A DNA stretch of 40,832 bases from Cellvibrionales bacterium UBA2618 (GTDB taxonomy: Bacteria > Pseudomonadota > Gammaproteobacteria > Pseudomonadales > Porticoccaceae): the NCBI GenBank assembly GCA_002339165.1, contig DDJS01000158.1, positions 48,240 to 89,071 on the forward strand. Direction: 5' to 3'. Positions 15,987-24,153 of this stretch are shown here, one piece after another; within the stretch, counting starts at the first letter, position 1, and each line of letters begins with the position of its first letter. A program made the translations under genes and the position numbers. The notes under the pieces were generated by a model. That model saw only the letters and a program-made list of their open reading frames with translations. It was not told where the DNA came from and searched no databases.

Positions 15987-17594
15987 ATGCTTGAATTTGG
16001 TTTGCTCAACTGGTCGATTGTGGGTTTTTACATTCTCGGTTCGCTGGTGCTTGGGATTTATTTTAATCGGCGGGTGAAGACTGCAGAGCACTACTACTTA
16101 GGCGATCGCACTACGCCATGGTGGGCCATTGGGCTATCAGTTATGGCAACCTACGTAGGCTCATTATCCTTTTTGGGCGGCCCCGCATGGGCATATACCG
16201 AAGGATTTGCGGTTATTTTTATTCATATCAACTACCCGATTGCCATTTTCATCGTGATCTCAGTGTTTCTTCCCTTTTTCTATAATAGTGGCATTGCCAC
16301 AATATATGAGTATCTCGAACGGCGCTTTGGCAGCCTATCGCGCGCGGTAATGTCGGCTATTTTCTTATTTGGCAATATCGCCTACTCAGGCATCATGCTG
16401 TATACCACAGCCTTGGTGATTGAGTTTATCACTGGAATGGACGTGGTCACGGCGATATGGATCGTATCAGCGATCGCTGTGACCTATACCATGCTCGGTG
16501 GTATCTCTGCAGTGATTTGGACCGACGTTATTCAGAGCGTGGTCCTTCTCATCGGCGCAATCATCGTATTGGTACTGTTACTTGATGCTCTGCCACTGTC
16601 GCTTTGGCAAACGCTGGGTGAACTCAAGACGGCGGGTAAAACTAACCCGTTTAACATGTCCACCGATCCGAGCAAAGTGTCCACTATTTGGACGGGTATT
16701 GTCGCTATGTCTATCTATCACGTTGTCGTCTATGGTGTTAATCAGATGATGGTGCAGAGAACGCTCGCAGCGAAGTCTCTCGGCGACGCTAAAAAAGCCT
16801 ACACATTGATGGGCTATGCTGCGTTTTTCATTTTTGCGCTGTTTTTTCTCCTTGGACTACTACTCAACGCCTACTACCAGGATGCGCCCTTTGAAAACGG
16901 CAACACTATCATGCTGGAATTTGTCGCCTTGGCTGACATACCCGGTGTGATGGGTTTAATTACCGTAGCGATTGTTGCCGCAGCGATGTCGAGTTTGGAT
17001 TCGAGTCTCAATTCTATGGCAACCGTGACCACCATCGATTTTTACCAACGGTACTTTAAGCCCAATGAGACGTCGTCGCATTATCTGGTGGCATCGCGCA
17101 TTTTTACGGTGGTGTGGGGCCTTTTAATTGTCGGACCAGCCATTATTTTTGCCGGCAGCGATGGATCGGTATTGGAGATTTTGAGTAAGTTGGGATCATT
17201 CTTTGTCGGTGCCAAATTGTCGATGTATTTTTTGGGGTTTTACTCAAAACATGCTACCGAGCGGGGCCTGCTTGTTGGCGTTGCGTGCGGCTTTGCTACG
17301 CTTTGGTATGTCGAGTACCACATGACGATTGCTTGGCCATGGTATTGTGCAATTGGCGGTGCGGTGAGTTTGCTGGTCGGTTGGGTCAGCAGCATCGCCC
17401 TAGACGGCTTTCAAGAGGATTTTCACCCGTACACGGTGCAAGGCCAAAAACGCCTATTTGAAGAAAATGGTTGGGATACGAAAAAAGATGGCTGGTATGT
17501 CCTACCGGGTAAAGTAGATGTCAGTAGTTACGGACTGTTGGTATTTTTCTTGGCTTGTTTGGTCAGTCTGTATCTCATTCAGTACCTGCTATAG
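15987..17594 (+). CDS. Sodium:solute symporter (SSS family)
   Basis: The 535-residue inner-membrane protein has about 13-14 hydrophobic helices and the SSS-family hallmarks: an N-terminal 'FYILGSLVLGIYFNRRVKTAEHYYLGDR', the helix-1 'TYVGSLSFLGGPAWAY', 'TYTMLGGISAVIWTDVIQ' near residue 165 and 'AAMSSLDSSLNSMATV' near 331, where the serines contribute to the sodium site. (Fragments quoted are partial.) It imports a small organic solute, such as a sugar, sugar acid or carboxylate, with Na+. It is the last gene of the SnoaL - SnoaL - SSS unit, 43 bp after the previous stop, and is the likely inner-membrane uptake step for the cluster-A substrate after passage through the TonB receptor. Confidence 0.9.
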   Translation: MLEFGLLNWSIVGFYILGSLVLGIYFNRRVKTAEHYYLGDRTTPWWAIGLSVMATYVGSLSFLGGPAWAYTEGFAVIFIHINYPIAIFIVISVFLPFFYNSGIATIYEYLERRFGSLSRAVMSAIFLFGNIAYSGIMLYTTALVIEFITGMDVVTAIWIVSAIAVTYTMLGGISAVIWTDVIQSVVLLIGAIIVLVLLLDALPLSLWQTLGELKTAGKTNPFNMSTDPSKVSTIWTGIVAMSIYHVVVYGVNQMMVQRTLAAKSLGDAKKAYTLMGYAAFFIFALFFLLGLLLNAYYQDAPFENGNTIMLEFVALADIPGVMGLITVAIVAAAMSSLDSSLNSMATVTTIDFYQRYFKPNETSSHYLVASRIFTVVWGLLIVGPAIIFAGSDGSVLEILSKLGSFFVGAKLSMYFLGFYSKHATERGLLVGVACGFATLWYVEYHMTIAWPWYCAIGGAVSLLVGWVSSIALDGFQEDFHPYTVQGQKRLFEENGWDTKKDGWYVLPGKVDVSSYGLLVFFLACLVSLYLIQYLL

Positions 17595-17979
17595 CATCTG
17601 CTGATTGAAATGTAGGCAATACCCAAGGTATCTTTGTTATTTAATATCGCCGGTGGTCGATGCGCTAATTTCGTCTTGTATGCGATGTTAATGGGTGCAC
17701 GCACCGAGTAAAAATGTCATGTTTTAAGAATTCTGAACTGCGTTCACTGCGATAGGTTGTGTGTATTCTATCTGGCCTTAGCGGGTTATCCGTGAGGTTA
17801 TCGGCGGTGATAGACGAGAGTTGGCTCTATTGTCCAATGCCTCTATTTCATTGTCGTTATCATTACGAAGCCTGACGTAGCGAGCGATAGTGCTTCGGCA
17901 GCGGTAAGTCCCGAATACTGTCGGCACCTAAGGCCCCGCATGTGCGGTTGTGTTCCTACAAAGGAGGGCAGCCTTATGC
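17595..17979. other. Convergent intergenic region, nothing assigned
   Basis: This stretch lies between the symporter stop and the stop of the leftward SnoaL-like gene. I see no gene, no clear T-tailed hairpin and no operator motif. A small palindrome CCGCATGTGCGG near 17936 is too weak to call a terminator. Confidence 0.4.
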
Positions 17980-18990
17980 TTAAGAGGCTATTGCTATGTG
18001 CTTGCAGCGCTCCAAAATATCGATCCCCTGCTGCTTTAACCACCATGGCAGATCGATGATGACCCAGTTTTCAGCCAGCTTATCACCGTCTCGACGGTAG
18101 ACATCGACAACGCGCATATCAACACTTAACTCATTTCCTGGTAATCCTAAAAATCCTCCCTTCGGAGTATGCGTTAGATTTGGCCAGCCAAACCAACAAG
18201 CGTACGAACCCTCTGCATAGCGACAGATATGGCCGTTGTAGATTTTATCTTTTAAACCCTCGCGAAATGGATAAGAGTGCTGCTCTTGATAGCGTTCAAT
18301 GGTATAGGTTGAGCCAATGCCGGCGGGCCCGTACCAGCACATGTTGGAATGCCAGCAGCGCTCCAAAATTGATGCCGGGTAGCGGTCGTCTCCCGAGTGG
18401 TTAAGGGCGTCCAAATCGGCAATCATCTGATTCAGTAGAGTCATTGTATGGGTAGATTCAGCGGTATCTTGTTGGCTGAGTTGGATGCCGTCTTGGGTCT
18501 GCGGACTAGGTACGATATTTGCTGCACCGGTCTGCATCGGCAGGGGATTTATACCGGCTTGCTGCATCACGCCAATGATGTCGCAGAAAAAGCTGCTGCG
18601 TTGGATTTTTCCGTCGGCAACATGATGGAATTCAGCGTAGCGTAAGTAAGTCATCTTGCCGGTTGCAGGAATTCCCAGCCATGGTTTGTCGCGCAGGCCT
18701 TGGAGATGTCCCATACTGGTAACCCACTGACTACCATCGACCTCGTTGGTGCCAGCCATAAACACGTCTTGACGACGCTGTAGCCGTGACCAGGTTTTCA
18801 AAAGGGGTGTCCAGAAGGCCTCCGCCACATCAGCGGCGCTGCTTTGCTCGCCAAAGGGATAGACCCCATACCAGTGATAGTCATCGGTGGTATATTTGGC
18901 GATGACGTCTTCAACGTCGCAATGAGCAACGCTTTCGAGCGCGTCAAAATAGCTCAGGATGAGTTTTTTGTTGTCGTTATGATCGTGCAT
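17980..18990 (-). CDS. Two-domain SnoaL-like protein (paralogue group 2)
   Basis: From the ATG at 18990 (AAGG ribosome site 7 nt before it, 4 bp after the upstream gene's stop) the protein has 336 residues. A longer frame from 19050 would overlap the upstream gene. It is a close paralogue of the protein at 14927: 'YGVYPFGE', 'LQRRQDVFMAGTN', 'PWLGIPAT', 'RYAEFH', 'GPAGIGSTYT', 'GGFLGLPGN' and 'RRDGDKLAENWV' recur in the same order. Two NTF2-like halves are evident. It is the second gene of a leftward unit with another SnoaL-like gene. Two near-identical copies in one cluster suggest either successive steps on similar intermediates or a heteromeric complex. Confidence 0.78.
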   Translation of the reverse strand: MHDHNDNKKLILSYFDALESVAHCDVEDVIAKYTTDDYHWYGVYPFGEQSSAADVAEAFWTPLLKTWSRLQRRQDVFMAGTNEVDGSQWVTSMGHLQGLRDKPWLGIPATGKMTYLRYAEFHHVADGKIQRSSFFCDIIGVMQQAGINPLPMQTGAANIVPSPQTQDGIQLSQQDTAESTHTMTLLNQMIADLDALNHSGDDRYPASILERCWHSNMCWYGPAGIGSTYTIERYQEQHSYPFREGLKDKIYNGHICRYAEGSYACWFGWPNLTHTPKGGFLGLPGNELSVDMRVVDVYRRDGDKLAENWVIIDLPWWLKQQGIDILERCKHIAIAS

Positions 18991-18994
18991 AGAT

Positions 18995-19987
18995 TTACCT
19001 TTTCCGTGCTTGTTGCAGTAGGTCGATACCAAGCTGTCGAAAGACATCAATCATGTCGACAAACACCCAGTTTTCAATAAATTTGTTGTCTTGGCGCAAC
19101 CAAAAATCCATGCCGTTAAAATGGATGGTGTTGCCGGTGGCCTCGGCGCCTAGATAGCACCCCTCATGTTTTGCCTTGACGCCGGCCCAACCCGACGCAG
19201 CAGCAAAACGACCGTCGGCAAACAAACTGTCGAGATCTTGCACTTTGCGATCTGGGTAGGCCGCAAGCCACGGTTGTTGGTGGTGTTTTTGAAACTCCTC
19301 GAGGCTGAGGCAGGCGCCGATACCCCCAGGACCATACCATTTGAGGTCGCGGTGAAAAAATTCGTCAATGGCCATGCTCGACAGGTTCTGCTGGTCGAAA
19401 TTATTGAGTCCGTCAAATAAAAAACGGCGAATCAAGCGCATCGATGTGGCGGTCTCAGTTGTATTGCTATCGCCGAACAGTGGGTCCGCGATCGGTGATG
19501 GCGGAGGATAAAGAAAATCCACACCGCGGCTTGGTGGCAGTGGATTTTTGCCGATCTGTTGGAGCCAATCGACTATATCTAAAAGCGTATAATGCTCGAC
19601 TATAAGGTTATTTTCAAATCGGAAAAATTCTCCCCAACGCAACCGAATTGGTTGCTCCGTGGGCTCGAATCCGAGCCATGCCCGCTGAAAGGTGGCATTG
19701 AAGTAACCGGTGGCGCCAACCCAGCAACGAGCATCGGTCGTATTGTTGACTTTGCCTTGGCTGTCGCCGCCGATGATTATATGTGTTTCTCGGCGCAAGC
19801 CTGAAAATGCGTCGGTCAGTGGTCGCCAAAAACTCGCTAGCCACTGATCAAAGCTATGACACGATTGAAACGGCTGGGGGCCATGCCAAACGAAGTTGTC
19901 AGCTAGGTGCGGGGCTATAACGGCCGCCGGAGTTACGGTTTTGCTGAGAGTTTGAAAATATTTCTCAACGATGTATTTTTGGGACAC
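18995..19987 (-). CDS. Divergent two-domain SnoaL-like protein
   Basis: The 330-residue protein starts with GTG; an AAGGA ribosome site lies 6 nt before it. It has the same double-NTF2 layout as its neighbour but is more divergent: 'FVWHGPQPFQ' in half one, and 'KWYGPGGIGACLSLEEFQKHH' (partial) with 'YLGAEATGN' and 'KFIENWVFVDMIDV' in half two. The conserved W-x-G/P-x positions are kept, so a ligand pocket is probably retained, while the 'RYAEFH' segment becomes 'RWGEFF'. It is the first gene of the leftward unit under a promoter with a cluster-A operator-like motif. A 16-codon frame (20036 to 19986) sits between motif and start and may be a leader. Confidence 0.72.
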   Translation of the reverse strand: MSQKYIVEKYFQTLSKTVTPAAVIAPHLADNFVWHGPQPFQSCHSFDQWLASFWRPLTDAFSGLRRETHIIIGGDSQGKVNNTTDARCWVGATGYFNATFQRAWLGFEPTEQPIRLRWGEFFRFENNLIVEHYTLLDIVDWLQQIGKNPLPPSRGVDFLYPPPSPIADPLFGDSNTTETATSMRLIRRFLFDGLNNFDQQNLSSMAIDEFFHRDLKWYGPGGIGACLSLEEFQKHHQQPWLAAYPDRKVQDLDSLFADGRFAAASGWAGVKAKHEGCYLGAEATGNTIHFNGMDFWLRQDNKFIENWVFVDMIDVFRQLGIDLLQQARKR

Positions 19988-20039
19988 TTAATTTTCCTTA
20001 TCGCCATCGACCGGATGCCGATTTGAGCCGCACGGCATT

Positions 20040-20069
20040 AATGTACTTCGAATGCAAAAGTAAAGTCAA
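20040..20069 (-). promoter_or_regulatory. Promoter with operator-like motif, SnoaL-SnoaL unit
   Basis: On the minus strand TTGACT (20064-20069) and TACATT (20040-20045) are 18 bp apart, with TTTGCATTCGAAGTACAT lying across the spacer and -10. The spacing and motif position resemble the TonB receptor promoter at 13169-13197. Confidence 0.52.
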
Positions 20070-20467
20070 ACTGTTACTGTGTTCTTATTCAAGCCGCAAA
20101 CAGACGCCATGTTGATCTTATAGTCGAGGGTCAAAGGAGAAAGTCGTTGGCCGGTGAGGCAAAAAACGTAGAATTTTTCTGGGACGGTAATCACCGCATG
20201 CCGGCGACATAATGAACACCCGCTACTAGGCCTCTAGCAGATCGCCAATAGCCTTTAAATGTATCTATAAACAGCCGTTGGTAAAGCCGCCACTTCCCAC
20301 TAAAAAGCCCACGGGCTATACTAAGCAGCCTAAGTGAGACCGATTGGCAAAGTTGTTAATGGTAGTGCAATGAGGTGGTTGCGCGTTGTCCAATAGCATT
20401 TAAGCCGCTGGATTAAAGTGCATCTAATCGGCCGAAAACACCACCACCGATGGTCGAGTAATACGCT
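20070..20467. other. Upstream region of the LacI-family gene
   Basis: Apart from the operator-like motif at its left end, this 400-bp divergent region holds no gene I can support. No second motif copy is seen near the regulator start at 20468, so autoregulation, if any, would act from the 20043 site about 400 bp away. Confidence 0.35.
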
Positions 20468-21514
20468 ATGGATAAACACGTGACGCCAAAAGCACATCCG
20501 CTAACCGCCCTGCCCGACGGCAAACGTGCCACCTCCTATGACGTTGCGCGCTTTGCCGGCGTCTCGCAGTCTGCGGTGTCGAGGTGCTTTAAGCCGGGTG
20601 CCAGTATATCGGCGAAAACTCGGGCGAAGGTAGAGCAGGCGGCGGCAACGCTGGGCTATCAGCCGAACGCGATTGCCCGTGGTTTGATCTCTGGGCGATC
20701 TAACATTGTTGCCGTACTGATTACTGAACTGACCAATCTCAATTACCCACAGGTACTCTCTAAGCTACACGGCAAATTTTCTGAATGCGATATTCGGATT
20801 CTACTCTTTACACTCGACAACGAGAGCGACGTTGACACTGTGTTAGATAAGGTCTGGCAATATCAGGTAGACGGTATTATTGCCGCAGCTCAGTTTACCG
20901 AGGCTCAGATCAACGCCTGTAAGGAGCGTGCGATTCCGCTGGTATTTTATAATCGAATCTACCCTCAAAGTACTGTTTCATCAGTGTGCTGCGATCATCG
21001 TGAGGGCGAGCGGGCTCTGGTTGAAGGTTTGCTCAACGAGGGGCGACGAGCATTTGCTGTGATGAGCGGGCCGGTAGATTCTGCGGTGAGTGCAGCCAGG
21101 ACACAGAGCGCGGTTGATCGTCTAAAGGATTCTGCCACGCACATTGTTGAACTTGAGGGCGATTACAGCTATTGGTTGGCCTGTTCACTGACCCGACAGA
21201 TGATGACGCATGGCGAATTTAAACCGGATGCATTCGTATGCACCAACGACATTATGGCTATGGGTTGTTTGGATACCCTTAAAACGGAGTATCAGGTTGC
21301 GGTGCCGAGTGATATTGCGGTGGTCGGTTTTGATGGTGTAGAAGCCGCGACATGGCTGAATTACGATTTGACTACGGTGGTGCAACCGCTTGAGCGCATG
21401 GTACAGGCCGCGGTAAATATGCTACTAGAGCGTATAGACGCGCCGGAATTACCCGCCGAAAAGCGCTTGTTCTCTGGCGACATACGCCAAGGCAGTAGTG
21501 CCGTGCTCCTTTGA
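20468..21514 (+). CDS. LacI-family transcriptional regulator
   Basis: The 348-residue protein has the LacI-type helix-turn-helix at residues 22-72 ('SYDVARFAGVSQSAVSRCF', then 'LGYQPNAIARGL' as the hinge helix) and a periplasmic-binding-protein-like sensor domain ('FVCTNDIMAMGCLDTL', 'VVGFDGVEAATW'). Family members usually repress catabolic operons and release DNA when a sugar or related ligand binds. It is the only regulator in cluster A and starts a unit with a hydrolase and an aldolase. The CG-centred motifs near TTCGAA at 3554, 3767, 4057, 13171, 13335 and 20043 are the plausible operators, as LacI-family hinge helices insert at a central CG. This is inference from position and type. Confidence 0.9.
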   Translation: MDKHVTPKAHPLTALPDGKRATSYDVARFAGVSQSAVSRCFKPGASISAKTRAKVEQAAATLGYQPNAIARGLISGRSNIVAVLITELTNLNYPQVLSKLHGKFSECDIRILLFTLDNESDVDTVLDKVWQYQVDGIIAAAQFTEAQINACKERAIPLVFYNRIYPQSTVSSVCCDHREGERALVEGLLNEGRRAFAVMSGPVDSAVSAARTQSAVDRLKDSATHIVELEGDYSYWLACSLTRQMMTHGEFKPDAFVCTNDIMAMGCLDTLKTEYQVAVPSDIAVVGFDGVEAATWLNYDLTTVVQPLERMVQAAVNMLLERIDAPELPAEKRLFSGDIRQGSSAVLL

Positions 21515-22248
21515 ATAGTCAGCCATTCAACGATATAGCAACCGTCATTCCTGATCTCCTGCCGCTCTTGCTGTTGCCTGGGTCATTGTGTGATCAACGA
21601 TTGTTTGGCGCTCAGATTGAGTATTTTTCGCGCTTTAGAGAGGTGTTTGTCGGCGACTTTGTTGGCTGCGACTCGATCCAGGGTATGGCGGTAAAAATGC
21701 TCGCTGAGGCGCCGCCAAAATTTGCTCTTGCTGGGCTCTCTATGGGCGGTATTGTGGCCTTTGAAATGTACCGTCAGGCGCCGCAGCGAATTGATCGACT
21801 AGCATTTTTGGATACCAATCCGCGCGCGGAACTTGCCGAGCGAGTGGCCATGCGTCGCTGGCAGTCGCAGCAAATAGCCGGTGGCGGCGATTTGGCCGAG
21901 TTCACTCGCACCGAAATACTACCCAAATACGCCGATAACACGGTGCACAGGACGCGCCTTGAAACGCTTGTTTTGTCGATGGCCAAGGCCGCCGGTGCGG
22001 CAGGTTTTGTCAACCAATGGCGAGCGCTCGAACAGCGACCAGATAGTTGGTGTACGTTGCCGCAGATTGCATGTCCTACGTTGATTCTGTGTGGCGCTAA
22101 TGACAATCTCTGCAGTGTCGAACTGCACCGCGAGATGGCTGCTGAGATATCGGGTGGGCAGTTGCAGATTATCGCCGATGCCGGACACCTATGTACATTA
22201 GACGCACCAATAGCTGTAAACCGGGCGCTGCATCGGTGGCTCGGATAA
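21511..22248 (+). CDS. Alpha/beta hydrolase
   Basis: The 245-residue cytoplasmic alpha/beta hydrolase shows 'LLLPGSLCDQRLF' (oxyanion region), the nucleophile elbow 'GLSMGGIVAFE', the acid strand 'CPTLILCGANDNLCS' and the catalytic His in 'ADAGHLCTLDAP'. A complete triad is therefore present. The reading frame begins at a TTG overlapping the LacI stop codon (TTGA), which implies translational coupling; no ATG is near. Its family contains esterases, lactonases and C-C hydrolases. Its place between regulator and aldolase suggests hydrolysis of an ester or lactone intermediate of cluster A. Confidence 0.82.
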   Translation: MNSQPFNDIATVIPDLLPLLLLPGSLCDQRLFGAQIEYFSRFREVFVGDFVGCDSIQGMAVKMLAEAPPKFALAGLSMGGIVAFEMYRQAPQRIDRLAFLDTNPRAELAERVAMRRWQSQQIAGGGDLAEFTRTEILPKYADNTVHRTRLETLVLSMAKAAGAAGFVNQWRALEQRPDSWCTLPQIACPTLILCGANDNLCSVELHREMAAEISGGQLQIIADAGHLCTLDAPIAVNRALHRWLG

Positions 22249-22276
22249 ATCCACACTTTTTTTTGAGAAAATCGCT

Positions 22277-23053
22277 ATGGCAGTGTTAAACCCCCACCAT
22301 AATTTTCGTCAGCGGCTACTCGGCGGCGACTGTCTGATAGGCACCTTTGTTAAGACACCATCAATGATGGTGGCTGAGGTGCTTGCGAGCACTGATTTGG
22401 ATGTTGTCTGTATCGATGCTGAGCACGCGCCATTTGATCGCGCTGCCATCGACAGTTGTCTATTGGCCTACCGAGCAGCGCAGATGCCGGCGCTGGTGCG
22501 AGTGCCCGCGGCTGCACCGGAACATATTTTGAATGCATTGGACTGTGGTGCGACCGGCGTGGTGGTGCCGCATGTTGATTCAGCGGCAAAAGCCAGCGCC
22601 TGCGCCAATGCCTCGCGCTATGGCAGTAGCGGGCGTGGCTATGCTGGGTCGACTCGCGCGGCGGGTTATGGGGGTGCCAGCGTCGATGAAAATATCGCGC
22701 TCAATCATGGCGAAAATACTGTGATCGCGCAAATCGAAGACCTTGCCGCGCTCGAGCAGATCGATGCGATTGCCGCGGAGGAAGGCATCGATTGCTTATT
22801 TATCGGTATGATGGATCTGACCGTTGCGCTCGGTGCAGACAGCGCTGCCGATCCGCGGGTCGTCGAAGCCGCCGACAAAATCTGTGCGGCGGCCTGTGCG
22901 AGGAATAAACGGCTGGGTATCTTTGTCCCCAACGTCGAGAGTATCGGTTATTGGCGAGAACGCGGCGTCACGCTGTTTTTAATGTCGTCAGATCATGGTT
23001 TTATCAAGCAGGGAGCTAAACAACTGACCGCTCATGCGCGAGCCAGCTTTTAG
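22277..23053 (+). CDS. HpcH/HpaI-family class II aldolase
   Basis: The 258-residue protein is a divalent-metal, pyruvate-type aldolase of the HpcH/HpaI group, which splits 2-keto-3-deoxy or 4-hydroxy-2-oxo acids into pyruvate and an aldehyde. Family features are the N-terminal 'LIGTFVKTPS', the catalytic base His50 in 'CIDAEHAPFD', the pyruvate-binding Arg75 in 'LVRVP', and metal ligands Glu154 ('AQIED') and Asp180 ('FIGMMDLT'). Relatives include 2-keto-3-deoxy-L-rhamnonate aldolase. This fits a non-phosphorylative route with the amidohydrolase (lactonase) and the dehydrogenases. It follows the hydrolase gene by 28 bp with a weak ribosome site. Confidence 0.87.
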   Translation: MAVLNPHHNFRQRLLGGDCLIGTFVKTPSMMVAEVLASTDLDVVCIDAEHAPFDRAAIDSCLLAYRAAQMPALVRVPAAAPEHILNALDCGATGVVVPHVDSAAKASACANASRYGSSGRGYAGSTRAAGYGGASVDENIALNHGENTVIAQIEDLAALEQIDAIAAEEGIDCLFIGMMDLTVALGADSAADPRVVEAADKICAAACARNKRLGIFVPNVESIGYWRERGVTLFLMSSDHGFIKQGAKQLTAHARASF

Positions 23054-23264
23054 TTACATTGATGCCATGCGCTTTATTGACGCACAGGTAGGGCCGCTTG
23101 ATGGTCCTAGCGCGGCACATCGATCCGCCGATCGCCATCAGTACCATAGTGACGATTTATGGGCGGCGGTGGAACTGGCCTTGTCATCCGCGGCGCTTCT
23201 TGGTGCCAAGGATGATGTCTGGCTTCCAGTGCAACAAAACAACGCCAGGTTAGGGCCGCTGTAA
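23034..23264 (+). CDS. Doubtful small ORF after the aldolase gene
   Basis: A 76-codon frame starts 20 bp inside the aldolase 3' end and runs to 23264. The peptide ('DDLWAAVELALSSAALLGAK') has plausible composition and could form a helix, but I recognise no domain and see no clear ribosome site. It might be the C-terminal relic of another gene. Confidence 0.22.
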   Translation: MREPAFSYIDAMRFIDAQVGPLDGPSAAHRSADRHQYHSDDLWAAVELALSSAALLGAKDDVWLPVQQNNARLGPL

Positions 23265-23385
23265 GAGCCTGTTCAGTCGCTAGCATTTCACCGTCGCCAC
23301 CTGCGATGACGAGCTTCGATAGCCTAAAACTGGCTGTTTGTTTGTGACGCGAGGCTAACGTTGTGACAGGGTTACACCCTTTGGA

Positions 23386-24036
23386 TCAAAGCGTTAATGC
23401 CCGTAAGTCATCGATTATAACGTTCTCTTCCGCCGAGACATTTGGACTGAGAGTCGCGTATTCGCCTGGAAACAGATAACACCTAATGCCGGCTTGGATA
23501 GCTGCCTGCTGGTTGGTTTTTGTGTCCTCGATCGCAATCGCCTGGTTGGCGCTAACACCGAGGTTACGGAGCGCGTAGAGGAATACCTCAGGGTCGGGTT
23601 TGAGTTGATCGACAGCGTCCATATTGGTGATCAATTCAAAATCATTAAAATCGATAGACTCGGCCAGCCCAGCTTTGATAATTGCCAGAGTATGCGGCGT
23701 GGTGGTGGTGAGAAAAGCTACTTTGATATCGCGCTCGCGGCACTGCTGAATGAGCTCAACACAACCGGGTCGTGGTTGGATACCGGTTTTGACTAATTGT
23801 TCAAACACCGCCTGCTTATCGCGATGGATTTTAGTGATTTGGGTGTCGTTAAGCGTGCCCCCAGAAAACCGTGCGAGTCTCTTTTGACCCCCGGGTTCGG
23901 TGAGCATGCTGCAGTAGGTACCGATATTCCAATGCCATTTTAAATCGCTGATTTCAAATGCTGTGTTGTAGGCTTGTCGCTGTAATTCTGAGGTTTCAGT
24001 GAGTACCCCGATTGAGCCAAATAAAAGAGCTTTCAT
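23386..24036 (-). CDS. HAD-superfamily protein lacking the catalytic aspartates
   Basis: The 216-residue protein has the layout of beta-phosphoglucomutase/phosphatase-like HAD proteins: helical cap after residue 14, motif II 'VAFLTTTTPHT', motif III Lys in 'DQLKPDPEVFLYAL' and motif IV 'AIEDTKTNQQAA'. However, motif I, normally F-D-x-D-G-T-L, reads 'LLFGSIGVLTETSELQ', so both the nucleophile Asp and the acid/base Asp are replaced (Gly7, Ile9). Everything else is intact, so this is not a decayed gene; I recall other proteobacterial HAD proteins with the same 'FGSIG' start. It may be a binding or regulatory protein, or use another chemistry. It stands alone between the clusters. Confidence 0.78.
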   Translation of the reverse strand: MKALLFGSIGVLTETSELQRQAYNTAFEISDLKWHWNIGTYCSMLTEPGGQKRLARFSGGTLNDTQITKIHRDKQAVFEQLVKTGIQPRPGCVELIQQCRERDIKVAFLTTTTPHTLAIIKAGLAESIDFNDFELITNMDAVDQLKPDPEVFLYALRNLGVSANQAIAIEDTKTNQQAAIQAGIRCYLFPGEYATLSPNVSAEENVIIDDLRALTL

Positions 24037-24153
24037 TACTGTTAATTATCCATAGATGGTTAGGTTATTTTAAGTTGCCCACTTTTCTGTTGAGGCCGGC
24101 CGGGTAGGGCATTACCGACGTTTTTAGCGCGGTGGATGAACATTGCTAAATAC

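Noticed and set aside
20300..20325. AGCCCACGGGCT palindrome before the LacI gene
   Set aside because: Only 5 bp with a 2-base loop and no match to either operator family.
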